A program made the translations under genes and the position numbers. The notes below the pieces were generated by a model. The model was not told the origin of the DNA and did not search any database. It saw nothing but the letters and a program-made list of their open reading frames with translations. A stretch of 64,000 bases of DNA from Agrococcus beijingensis (lineage in GTDB: Bacteria > Actinomycetota > Actinomycetes > Actinomycetales > Microbacteriaceae): assembly GCF_030758955.1 (NCBI RefSeq), contig NZ_CP132360.1, positions 2,424,995 through 2,488,994 of the forward strand, given 5' to 3'. Of this stretch, positions 44,193 through 52,126 are shown piece after piece. The first letter of the stretch is position 1. Every line of letters starts with the position of its first letter.

Positions 44193-44932
44193 GCGAGGGT
44201 CGCGAGCCCATCGGCGATCCGCGCGACGTGCCCGTCGATCGCCTCTGCTGAGCGCCGGTAGACCGCGGGGTCGAGCCTGTAGGGGTCTTCGATGTCGAGC
44301 TCGTGCGAGGTGGCGGACAACCGCATCCGCCCCTTCGTCCTCGCCGCTGCGTGCACCACCGCGCGCAGGAACGCGGCGGGGCCGGCGGCCTCGATCGACG
44401 GCACGGGCTCGGGCAGGTCGCCGTGCGCGAGCGCCTCGACGATGTGCGCGAACTCGATGAGCGTGAACGCGCGACGGCTGGCGCTCGGCACCAGCCGCAT
44501 GCCGGCGGCGCGGTGCTCGCGCGCCATGCCCAGCACCAGGTCGGCGCCCAGCACATGCGGTTCGCGGATGCGTCGCGTGCGGTGCGCGCGCACGTCGCCG
44601 ACGCCGAGGCGCTCGGCCTCGGAGGCCGCGAGGTCGTCCATCGGGTCGCCGTCGTAGGCCATGGTGCCGGCGCTCGCGACGGCGAGGAGGTCGGGTGCTG
44701 GGGCGGTGGCGGCGGCGGAGAGCGGCGCGGCGCCGATGCCGATGCCGATGCCGAGTGCCGCCGGGATGCGCGCGCGCAGCAGCTGCTCGGCCTGCGGCGA
44801 ACGGCACAGGTTGCCGGTGCAGACGGTCAGGATGCGGAAGACCGGATCGGCGCTCGTAGCCTCGCCGGCCGAGCCGCGGGTGAGGCTCGTGCTCGTGGCG
44901 GCATCGTCGCGAGCGCGACGCCAGCCGCTCAT
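44183..44932 (-). CDS. Low-molecular-weight protein tyrosine phosphatase family (copy 2)
   Basis: The P-loop is CTGNLCRSP (about residues 38-46) and the acid Asp is in IEDPYRLD. The 249-residue protein is longer than its paralogues because of an N-terminal extension and an Ile/Gly/Ala-rich insert (LGIGIGIGAAPLSAAATAP) after the P-loop. It probably acts on the BY-kinase encoded at 41645. It lies 34 nt downstream of copy 3 on the same strand. Confidence 0.85.
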   Translation of the reverse strand: MSGWRRARDDAATSTSLTRGSAGEATSADPVFRILTVCTGNLCRSPQAEQLLRARIPAALGIGIGIGAAPLSAAATAPAPDLLAVASAGTMAYDGDPMDDLAASEAERLGVGDVRAHRTRRIREPHVLGADLVLGMAREHRAAGMRLVPSASRRAFTLIEFAHIVEALAHGDLPEPVPSIEAAGPAAFLRAVVHAAARTKGRMRLSATSHELDIEDPYRLDPAVYRRSAEAIDGHVARIADGLATLARA

Positions 44933-44966
44933 GCGGCGGCTCCTGCTCGGCGGCGGTGCTGCACGG

Positions 44967-45668
44967 CTAGAGAGCGGGGAGATCCGCCTCGGCCCGCGCC
45001 GCGCGGCCGCCTGCGGCGAGCACGGACAGCGCCGCGGCGATGCGGGTGACGTGCCGGTCGATCGCGTCTGCCGAGCTGCGGTAGACCTCGGGCCCGTAGC
45101 CGTAGGGGTCGGGGATGTCGAGCAGCATCGCCGGCTTCGGCAGCGGCACCGTCGCGCGCGCCTGGCCGGCCGCCACGACGACGCCGCGCATGAAGGCGGC
45201 GAAGCCCTCCGGGCCGAGCGGCGCGACCGACGCGAGCGTGGTGCGGTCGGCGAGCGCCTCGACGATGCAGGTGAACTCGACGAGCGTGAACGACTTGGGC
45301 TTGACCCGCCTCGTCACCTTCGTCACCGCATCCCGGTGGTCGCAGGTCATGGTCAGGATGAGGTCGGCCTCGAGCGCGTGCGAGCGGCGCAGCCTGCGGG
45401 CGACGTGGTCAGCGGTGTCGTCGATGCCGAGGCGCTGTGCCTCGGCGATCGCCCATCGCTCCATCGCGGCGCCGTCGTTCGCTCGCGTGCCGGCGCTCGA
45501 GACGTCGAGCGCCTCGATGATCGTGCGACCGAAGGCCTCGGGGATGCGCTTGCGCAGCAGCTGCTCGGCCTGCGGCGAGCGGCAGATGTTGCCGGTGCAC
45601 AGCGTGAGCACCCGGAAGATCCCCTGCGGCCTGGGCGCGAGGAAGGGGAAACGACTGGTGATCGCCAT
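44967..45668 (-). CDS. Low-molecular-weight protein tyrosine phosphatase family (copy 3)
   Basis: The P-loop CTGNICRSP lies near residue 24 and the acid Asp in IPDPYGYGPE; 233 residues. The shared insert reads FTLVEFTCIVEALA. ATG 45668 has TAGTGT 6 nt upstream, the same hexamer and spacing as copy 1. It is the first gene of a run with copy 2. Confidence 0.86.
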   Translation of the reverse strand: MAITSRFPFLAPRPQGIFRVLTLCTGNICRSPQAEQLLRKRIPEAFGRTIIEALDVSSAGTRANDGAAMERWAIAEAQRLGIDDTADHVARRLRRSHALEADLILTMTCDHRDAVTKVTRRVKPKSFTLVEFTCIVEALADRTTLASVAPLGPEGFAAFMRGVVVAAGQARATVPLPKPAMLLDIPDPYGYGPEVYRSSADAIDRHVTRIAAALSVLAAGGRAARAEADLPAL

Positions 45669-45677
45669 GTTCGAACA

Positions 45678-47093
45678 CTAGGTCGCGGAATGCGTGGTGT
45701 CAGACAACTGGCGGACTTCCTGGGTGAACGCTGAGGATGGGGTGGGAGGCGAGGGCGGGGTCGCCGGGGTCGATGGCGATGCAGGCGCGGGCACCTGGCT
45801 GGGTGGCAGCGCGGAGGGCGGCAGCAGGTGCAGACCGCTGTGGCAGGTGAACTGCTCGACCAGCTCGGCCGCCCTCGTCGCGCCGCCGAGGCCGCGCAGC
45901 TCGTCACCGATCAGCGCCGCACGCTCGCGGTAGGCGGGCTCGCGCAGCAGCAGCCGCACCGCGGCCGCCACCCGCGCGGGCGTCGGGTGGCCGGTGCGCA
46001 GGTCGAGACCCGCGCCCGCCCATGCGACGCGAGCGGCGATCTCGGGCTTGTCGTGCGCGCCGCCGGCGACCACGAGCGGCAGGCCCTGCTCGAGCATCGC
46101 CAGCACGCCGCCCCAGCCGCCGTTCGTGACGCCCACTGCGGCGTGGGGCAGGATCGACGGGTACTGCAGGAAGTCGGCCAGCCGTGCGTTCGAGGGGTAC
46201 CCGTGGCCGACGCGACGCCCCGAGGTCGTGCCCACCACCCGCACCGGCAGGTCGGCGAGGCCCTCGAGGGTCGGCAGCAGCAGTTCGCGCGGGTCGGTGT
46301 CGAGCGTGCCCTGGGTCACGAACACGACTGGGCGCGGCTCGTCGATGAGCGTCTCGACCCACAGCGGGGTCGCGAACGGCTTCTGCGCGGGCTCGAGCCT
46401 GCCGACGAAGCGCACCGTCTCGGGCAGGTCGCTGCGCGGGTACTCGAGCGACGGCGATCCGGTCGCGATGACGAGCTGCGGCGAGTAGAGCGCCTCGGCG
46501 AACGGCAGCCCCGGCCCCAGGTCGAGCTGCTCGCGCACCGAGCGGTAGGCCCGCTCGATCGGGGCGGATGCGACCGGCATGGCCGCGCGCAGCACGCGAT
46601 CGCGCACGCGGTCGAGCCAGCCGGTCGGCGGCTGCAGCGCGAAGCCGACCGGCGGCAGGTCGCGGCTCGGCAGCGTGAGCGGCACGAGCGACACCGTCAC
46701 CCACGGCTTGTTCAGCATCTCGGCGGCGATGCCGGCGCCCACCGTCATCACGTCGCCGACCAGCACGTCGAAGCGCTCGCGGCTGTTCGCCGCGCGCAGG
46801 TCGGCGACCTGGCCCATCGCGGTGCCGATGAAGACGTCGCGCAGCATGGCGAGCATCCCCCGCACACCGGGCCGGTCGGTCTCGGGGAACGTCTCGCTCA
46901 GGCGGTGCTCGTCGAAGTCCTGTGCTTCGCGCCACGGGATGATCTCGCACCCGAGCTCGGCGAACGCATCCGCATACCGTGCACCGGTGTAGGCATCGAC
47001 ACGGTGGCCGCGAGCCAGCAGTGCCGCGGCCAGCGCCGTCATTGGTCTGACGTGCCCCGCGAACGGCATCGCGGTCACCACGATGTGTGCCAT
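45678..47093 (-). CDS. Glycosyltransferase family 1 (UGT/MGT-like)
   Basis: The 471-residue protein starts MAHIVVTAMPFAGHVRPM, typical of macrolide- or ecdysteroid-type UDP-glycosyltransferases. Its donor site has the VTQGTLDTDP, HAAVGVTNGGWGG and GLPLVVAGGAHDKPEIAARV motifs (the PSPG-like region with Gln/Glu replaced). The last 45 residues are a Pro/Ser-rich tail. Such enzymes glycosylate lipids or small molecules, so its role in the polysaccharide is uncertain. ATG 47093 starts the conserved part. Confidence 0.82.
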   Translation of the reverse strand: MAHIVVTAMPFAGHVRPMTALAAALLARGHRVDAYTGARYADAFAELGCEIIPWREAQDFDEHRLSETFPETDRPGVRGMLAMLRDVFIGTAMGQVADLRAANSRERFDVLVGDVMTVGAGIAAEMLNKPWVTVSLVPLTLPSRDLPPVGFALQPPTGWLDRVRDRVLRAAMPVASAPIERAYRSVREQLDLGPGLPFAEALYSPQLVIATGSPSLEYPRSDLPETVRFVGRLEPAQKPFATPLWVETLIDEPRPVVFVTQGTLDTDPRELLLPTLEGLADLPVRVVGTTSGRRVGHGYPSNARLADFLQYPSILPHAAVGVTNGGWGGVLAMLEQGLPLVVAGGAHDKPEIAARVAWAGAGLDLRTGHPTPARVAAAVRLLLREPAYRERAALIGDELRGLGGATRAAELVEQFTCHSGLHLLPPSALPPSQVPAPASPSTPATPPSPPTPSSAFTQEVRQLSDTTHSAT

Positions 47094-47295
47094 GGCAAGA
47101 CGGTACGGGCAGAGGTCAAGCCTTCCCCCCGGCGCCGGCCCAGTTTTGGGACAGTGTTCGCGCGCGCTCACCCGCGGCTGCGGTCGGTCGATCGGCAGGG
47201 GTTATCGAGGGCTGGCGCGGGCATCGCGGGGGCGATTGCGGGGGTGGGGTCGGGGTTGTCGCGGGGTGGGCGGCTGAGGTGCTCGGCGCAGGCGG

Positions 47296-47736
47296 TCAGT
47301 GCTCGTCGCGATCGCGATCGCGGTCACGCTCGAGCGCCGCCGCCAGCACCATCGCGGCCCGCTCCAGCGTGGCCCGCTCGCGCGCGCCGAGGTGCGAGAA
47401 GCGCGGCTCGAGGGCGTCGCCCGTGGCATCGCGCAGCTCGGATCGCAGCGCCCTGCCCGCCGGGGTCGGCTCGATGCGCGTCGCGCGCCCCTCGCCGGAG
47501 CGCCGCAGCCAGCCCTCGCGCTCGGCCTGCTGCACGAACACCGACATCGTCGGCTGCGCCACATGGCAGCGACGCGCCAGCGCGCTCACCGACATCGGAC
47601 CCTCCGCCGACAGCACCGCGATCGCGCGCCGGATCGCCGCCGGCATCGCCGGCGCCGTCGCATCGTCGGCGAGCTTCGCGAGCAGATGGCCACTCTCCAC
47701 GAGCGAGGCGAGCGCGAGCGCGAGACGGGTCGACAT
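47296..47736 (-). CDS. MarR family transcriptional regulator
   Basis: The 146-residue winged-helix protein has MSVSALARRCHVAQPTMSVFVQQAEREGWLRR (recognition helix and wing) and a wing RSGEGRATRIEPTPAG. The end is a charged Arg/Asp repeat (ALERDRDRDRDEH). Effector and targets unknown; neighbouring genes give no clear partner. Confidence 0.82.
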   Translation of the reverse strand: MSTRLALALASLVESGHLLAKLADDATAPAMPAAIRRAIAVLSAEGPMSVSALARRCHVAQPTMSVFVQQAEREGWLRRSGEGRATRIEPTPAGRALRSELRDATGDALEPRFSHLGARERATLERAAMVLAAALERDRDRDRDEH

Positions 47737-47829
47737 CCTGCAACTCTATAGGGGGCGGATGCGTCGCCACGGCCTGACTGGCCCCTCCTCCGTTCGCGAG
47801 ATCCACAGAGACAAACCTGTGGACAACCC

Positions 47830-47859
47830 TTGCGCTTCGAATCTCTGTTCGAGTATGCT
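47830..47859 (+). promoter_or_regulatory. Promoter of the DUF222/HNH gene
   Basis: TTGCGC (47830-47835) and TATGCT (47854-47859) are separated by 18 nt, about 30 nt upstream of the ATG. The spacer is occupied by an SOS box. Confidence 0.6.
47837..47852. promoter_or_regulatory. LexA (SOS) box
   Basis: TCGAATCTCTGTTCGA matches the actinobacterial/Bacillus-type SOS consensus TCGAACnnnnGTTCGA with one mismatch (T for C at position 6). It lies between the -35 and -10 elements, the classic place for LexA repression. Confidence 0.7.
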
Positions 47860-47888
47860 AGCCAGAGGCATCCAACGGAGGAGCGAGC

Positions 47889-49334
47889 ATGGCGATCGAG
47901 ACCGGCACCACGGCCGATGCCGTCGCCGCGCTCGAGGCAGCGCTCGCCGCAGCGGCCGATGCCGCGGCGGTGCTCGACGCGCTGCTCCCCCGCCTCGACA
48001 CCCAGCAGCGCTGGGAGGTCGTCGGCCTCGTCGGCGACCTGGGCCGTGCCACCGACTCGTTGAAGCTCCGCATCGCCGACGACGTGGTCCACCGCCACGA
48101 CGACCTGCCGAAGGACGAGCGGTTCACCGTCGGCTGCGGCTACCGCGATGTCGCCGACATGCTCGCGAGCGAGTTCGGTGCGAGCCGCTACGTCGTCAAG
48201 CGGCTCCTGGCCGCCACCAAGCACCTCAAGCCGTGGGTGACGATCACCGGCGACACCGTGCCCGCCCGGTTCCCGCTGCTCGGCGCCGCGATCGACCGCG
48301 GCGCGATCTCGATCGACCAGGCGGTCACCGTGATCGATGCCCTCGGCGACGCTCCCAACCGGGCGCATCCTGACGACCTCGCCGCCGCTGAGGCGGCACT
48401 GGTCGACCACGCCACCGGCGTGCGCGGCGCGCACCCGGCCGACAGCGAGGTGCTCGAGCGGCCCATGCCGCCCGAGATGCTCGCCAAGGTCGCCCGCGGC
48501 TGGCGCGACGCGCTCGACCCCGATGGTGTCGAGCCCACCTACGAGCAGCAGCTGCGCCAGCGCGACTTCCGCTTCGGCACGCGCGCCGACGGCATGTTCG
48601 CCGGCGCGTTCGTGCTCACGCCCGACCAGGGCCCCACCTTCGCCGCCGCCTTCGACGCCTTCACGCGCCCGAAGAGCCCGCGCTTCAAGGACGACGCCGA
48701 GCTCGACACCGCGCTGGTCGACGGCGACGACCGCACGCGCGGGCAGCGCATGGCAGACGCGCTCGTCGCGATGGTCGCCAGCTCGGTCGAGGGTCGCGAG
48801 GTGCCCAGGGTCGGCGGTGAGGCGCCCACCGTCGTCATCCACGTGCAGAAGAGCGCCATCGATGCCGCGGCCGAGGGCGTGCCCGGCTGCACCGCCACCG
48901 TCGAGCGCACCGGCGAGACCGTGCCCGTGCACGTCGCCTCCGCCATCATGTGCGACGGCTACATCCAGTCGGTCACGATCGGCGCCGACGGCGAACCGCT
49001 CTACCTCGGCCGCCGCAAGCGCTTCTTCAACCGGGCCCAGCGCCGAGCGCTCGCCGCGCGCGACGGCGGCTGCCGAGCCCCGGGCTGCGACTTCCCCGTC
49101 GGCTGGACCGACGCGCATCACATCCAGCCATGGAGCGAAGGCGGGCCGACCGACCTGTCCAACGGCATCCTGCTCTGCAAGCATCATCATCAGGAAGTGC
49201 ATCGCGGCGCCCTCGAGATCGTCTGGGGCGAGCACGGCTGGGTCGTGCAGCCGACGATGCGAGCGCCCTACCGACGGCGAGGGTGGACGGTCATCGCCGA
49301 CCCCGAGCGCCTCTATCCCAAGCGCGCCGCCTGA
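47889..49334 (+). CDS. DUF222 / HNH endonuclease (13E12-repeat-like)
   Basis: The 481-residue protein has an N-terminal helical DUF222 domain and a C-terminal HNH nuclease: RDGGCRAPGCDFPVGWTDAHHI, then GPTDLSNGILLCKHHHQEVH, with zinc cysteines and the HH...N...H catalytic set. These proteins are multicopy in Actinobacteria, including the 13E12 family of mycobacteria, several members of which are LexA-controlled. ATG 47889 follows GGAGGAG. The upstream SOS box predicts induction by DNA damage. Confidence 0.9.
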   Translation: MAIETGTTADAVAALEAALAAAADAAAVLDALLPRLDTQQRWEVVGLVGDLGRATDSLKLRIADDVVHRHDDLPKDERFTVGCGYRDVADMLASEFGASRYVVKRLLAATKHLKPWVTITGDTVPARFPLLGAAIDRGAISIDQAVTVIDALGDAPNRAHPDDLAAAEAALVDHATGVRGAHPADSEVLERPMPPEMLAKVARGWRDALDPDGVEPTYEQQLRQRDFRFGTRADGMFAGAFVLTPDQGPTFAAAFDAFTRPKSPRFKDDAELDTALVDGDDRTRGQRMADALVAMVASSVEGREVPRVGGEAPTVVIHVQKSAIDAAAEGVPGCTATVERTGETVPVHVASAIMCDGYIQSVTIGADGEPLYLGRRKRFFNRAQRRALAARDGGCRAPGCDFPVGWTDAHHIQPWSEGGPTDLSNGILLCKHHHQEVHRGALEIVWGEHGWVVQPTMRAPYRRRGWTVIADPERLYPKRAA

Positions 49335-49497
49335 GCGCCAGCGAGCCCTGGTGATCGTCGCTCAGCGCGGGCGTCGCCGCCGTGCGAATCGGCGGGTGCT
49401 GCTGGCCGACGCCGGCGGAGCGACTGCCCGACATGCTGGGCAAAGCCTGGGTCACCGAACCTCGACCTGCTCGCCTCCGCATTGCTACGTTGCGGCC

Positions 49498-49830
49498 GTG
49501 GAGACCACTCAGCAGCGCGACGCGGCTCGCGTCCCGGCGCGCGTCGCATTCATCACCGCGGCCGCCGCCGCGCTCTCGCTGCTGATCGCAGGACTGTCGG
49601 TGGCCGTCGACGGCATCGTCGAGCTCTTCTGGGTCATGGCCTGGTGCGCCGCACCCGTCGCCGCCATCGCCAGCATCGCCGCGGCAGTGCTCCTGTGGCG
49701 CGATCGCGATCGCGCCAGCAGCCGGCGCTCGGCACTCGCCAGCCTCGCGCTGGTCGCAGCCGCCATCGTGATGCTCGGCCTCATGCTGCTGCTGCAGCCA
49801 CCCTTCGGCTCCGGCGGCGGCAGCGCCTGA
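49498..49830 (+). CDS. Small membrane protein (hypothetical)
   Basis: The 110-residue protein has three hydrophobic segments (AFITAAAAALSLLIAGLSVA; FWVMAWCAAPVAAIASIAAA; LALVAAAIVMLGLMLLL) and a charged loop (LLWRDRDRASSRR). No family recognised. GTG 49498 has TACGTT 6 nt upstream, a leaderless layout. A strong terminator follows. Confidence 0.65.
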   Translation: METTQQRDAARVPARVAFITAAAAALSLLIAGLSVAVDGIVELFWVMAWCAAPVAAIASIAAAVLLWRDRDRASSRRSALASLALVAAAIVMLGLMLLLQPPFGSGGGSA

Positions 49831-49838
49831 GCAAGCGA

Positions 49839-49862
49839 AAAGCCCCGCCGAAGCGGGGCTTT
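49839..49862 (+). terminator. Hairpin terminator
   Basis: AAAGCCCCGC / GCGGGGCTTT with a CGAA loop: a perfect 10-bp stem with an A/T flank, 8 nt after the stop at 49830. It also lies just downstream of tRNA-Ala on the other strand and can serve both. Confidence 0.88.
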
Positions 49863-49870
49863 CCGAAACG

Positions 49871-49943
49871 TGGACCCGGGGGGAATCGAACCCCCGACCT
49901 TCTCATTGCGAACGAGACGCGCTACCAACTGCGCCACGGGCCC
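49871..49943 (-). tRNA. tRNA-Ala (anticodon CGC)
   Basis: A 73-nt cloverleaf on the minus strand: acceptor GGGCCCG / CGGGTCC with discriminator A, D-arm GCGCAGTTGGTAGCGC, anticodon stem TCTCG/TGAGA around loop TTCGCAA (anticodon CGC) and T-loop GGTTCGATTCC. CCA is not encoded. Confidence 0.92.
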
Positions 49944-50012
49944 GGACCGATACAGCGTAACCGACGGGACCGCATCCGACGAAATCGAGCGGCAGGTCGG
50001 GTGGCTGCAAGC

Positions 50013-51302
50013 TCAGCCCACGCGGCGCGCGAACGCCGCGTGCACGTCGAGACCGCCGAGGTCGTCGTCGACCATGCCCATCGAGGCGAAGCGCGACGGC
50101 TTCACCGGCTCCTCGACCCGCACGACGTCGAGCTGCTCCGCCCGCGCGACCGCGTCCTCGCGCTGCGCCTCCTCGATCGGCGCCTCGCCGAACGGCGCCT
50201 CGCCGAACGATGCCTCGCCGAACGGCGCCTCGCGCTGCGGCGCCTCGCTCGACGACGCACCGCGCTGCGGCGCGGCGCTGAACGGCACATCGCGCAGCGG
50301 CACCTCGCGGATCGGCACCGCCGGCGCCGTCGGCTGCAGGCGCCGCTCGGTCGTCGTCGTCTCGATCTCGCCGGTGACGATCTCCTCGAAGCTCGCCTCG
50401 AGCCGCGTCACCCTCGCGAGCGGCCCCGAGATCGCCTTGCGGTCCTCGGCGAGCTGCGCCCGCGCACGCTGCAGCAGGTCGTCGCCGGGGCGCGGCGCGT
50501 ACTGCACGCGCACGCGCTGCTCGGGCACCGGCCGCGGCGACCACGAGCGCGACGCGAGCGCCTCGTCCGCGGGCGCCTCGTCCGCAGGCACCTTGCCCAC
50601 CGCCGCGACGACGCCCGTCGTGCGGCGAGCATCCGCTCCCCTGCCGCCCGAGCGCGCCACGACCTCCGCCGTCATGCGCGCCTCGGCCGCCACCGCCTCG
50701 GCCGCGACCTGACGCGCCTCGACCAGTGTGCGCACCTGCGGCGCCGTCGTCTCGGCGACCGTGCGCATCCGCTGCGACGACGCGTTGACCGCGATCAGGC
50801 CCACCGCACCCAGCACCGCCACCGCGGCACCGACCGCCAGCAGCACCTCGAGCCCCGGCACGATGAAGCCAGCGACGACACCCGCGAGCGCCGCGACGAC
50901 CAGCGCGAAGCAGGCGAGGCGCGTGCGCCGCAGCCGCTGCGCCCGCGACACCGTCGACTTCACCGCCGCGCGCACCTCGCGCTCGACCGCCTTGATCTGC
51001 TCGTCGAGCTCGCGCGCGCGGGCCACGGCCTTCGCGTGCTCGAGCGCCTGCTTGAGCCGCTGCTCCTTCGCGACCGCGCGCTGCTGCACCGCGATCGTGC
51101 GCGCGTCTGCCTCGAGGCGCACCTCCTCGGGCGCCTCGGCCGACTCGGCCATGATGCGCAGCGTCTGCTGCAGGCGGATGGCGTTGCGCTCGGTCGCCAG
51201 GTACTCGCGCTTCCGGGTCCATACCGGCACGAGGTAGGCGACCCAGAGCACGACGGCGACGAGGAGGACGAGCGACGTCCCGAGACCTGCGAACTCTGGC
51301 AT
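50013..51302 (-). CDS. Membrane protein with coiled coil and repetitive acidic tail (hypothetical)
   Basis: The 429-residue protein has a first membrane span (LVLLVAVVLWVAYLVPVW), a charged helical stretch likely to be a coiled coil (about 45-110), two more spans (about 125-175), then a long disordered cytoplasmic or external tail. The tail holds short repeats of EAPFGEA/EAPQREA type around residues 350-385. No catalytic motif seen. ATG 51302 has TACCGT 7 nt upstream (leaderless). Similar proteins occur in Microbacteriaceae without assigned function. Confidence 0.65.
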   Translation of the reverse strand: MPEFAGLGTSLVLLVAVVLWVAYLVPVWTRKREYLATERNAIRLQQTLRIMAESAEAPEEVRLEADARTIAVQQRAVAKEQRLKQALEHAKAVARARELDEQIKAVEREVRAAVKSTVSRAQRLRRTRLACFALVVAALAGVVAGFIVPGLEVLLAVGAAVAVLGAVGLIAVNASSQRMRTVAETTAPQVRTLVEARQVAAEAVAAEARMTAEVVARSGGRGADARRTTGVVAAVGKVPADEAPADEALASRSWSPRPVPEQRVRVQYAPRPGDDLLQRARAQLAEDRKAISGPLARVTRLEASFEEIVTGEIETTTTERRLQPTAPAVPIREVPLRDVPFSAAPQRGASSSEAPQREAPFGEASFGEAPFGEAPIEEAQREDAVARAEQLDVVRVEEPVKPSRFASMGMVDDDLGGLDVHAAFARRVG

Positions 51303-51386
51303 GTCCAGCACGGTAGCTTTCGCCGCGCCCCATCTCGGGACGGCGCACGGCAATTCGCCGGTCCGGTCGTCGAGATCGTGCCGCCG

Positions 51387-52046
51387 CTACCCGTTGCGGT
51401 CGGCGCGAGGGTCGCCGCCGACCTCCATCGGGTAGACCGAGCGGTCGAACTTCGGCACCTGACCCTCCAGGTAGCGGGCGAGGATCGGCTGCGGCAGCTC
51501 GTCGCGCACGAGCGCGAAGCAGAGGTGGTCGCGCCAGTCGCCGTCGATGTGGATGTAGCGGCGGCGGCAGCCCTCGTAGCGGAAGCCCAGCTTCTCGACC
51601 ACCCGCAGGCTCGCGAGGTTCTCGGGCCTGATGCAGATCTCGACCCGGTGCAGGCCGCGCGTGAAGAGCAGGTGGTCGGCCACCATCGCCACCGCGATCG
51701 TCGTCGCGCCGCGGCCGGCGAAGCGGCGGGCGATCCAGTAGCCGAGCGTCGACGAGGCGAGCGCGCCGCCCGAGATGTTGGCGACGTTCAGCTGCCCGGC
51801 GAACTCGCCGTCGACCTCGATCGCGAAGGCGAGGCCCGTGCCGTCGCGGTCGGCCTCCAGCAGCGACCGGATCGACGACTTCGTGTCGAAGTGCCCGCTC
51901 GGCCGCGACCCGGGCAGGGTCGCCTCCCAGCGCTCGAGCCAGGGCCGGTTGATCATCAGCTCCTGCTCGAGCGCCTTCGCATCGCGCAGGCGGATGCCGC
52001 GCACGGCGACGGCCCCGTACGAGAGCCGAGGGGCGCTGTCGAACAC
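51387..52046 (-). CDS. GNAT acetyltransferase (RimJ/RimL-like)
   Basis: The 219-residue protein has the GNAT acetyl-CoA motif region GYWIARRFAGRGATTIAVAM and the RimJ/L hallmarks RVEICIRPENLASLRVVEKLGF and EGCRRRYIHIDGDWRDHLCFAL. It may acetylate ribosomal proteins or another N-terminus. GTG 52046 is preceded by TAGGCT 6 nt upstream, so the mRNA is probably leaderless. Confidence 0.88.
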   Translation of the reverse strand: MFDSAPRLSYGAVAVRGIRLRDAKALEQELMINRPWLERWEATLPGSRPSGHFDTKSSIRSLLEADRDGTGLAFAIEVDGEFAGQLNVANISGGALASSTLGYWIARRFAGRGATTIAVAMVADHLLFTRGLHRVEICIRPENLASLRVVEKLGFRYEGCRRRYIHIDGDWRDHLCFALVRDELPQPILARYLEGQVPKFDRSVYPMEVGGDPRADRNG

Positions 52047-52126
52047 GGGGTCAGCCTACGCGGCGAGGCGGCGCGCGGCGCGCAGCGGCGGCGTGCAACG
52101 GCGGCGTCCGATGCGGCCCCGCACGC

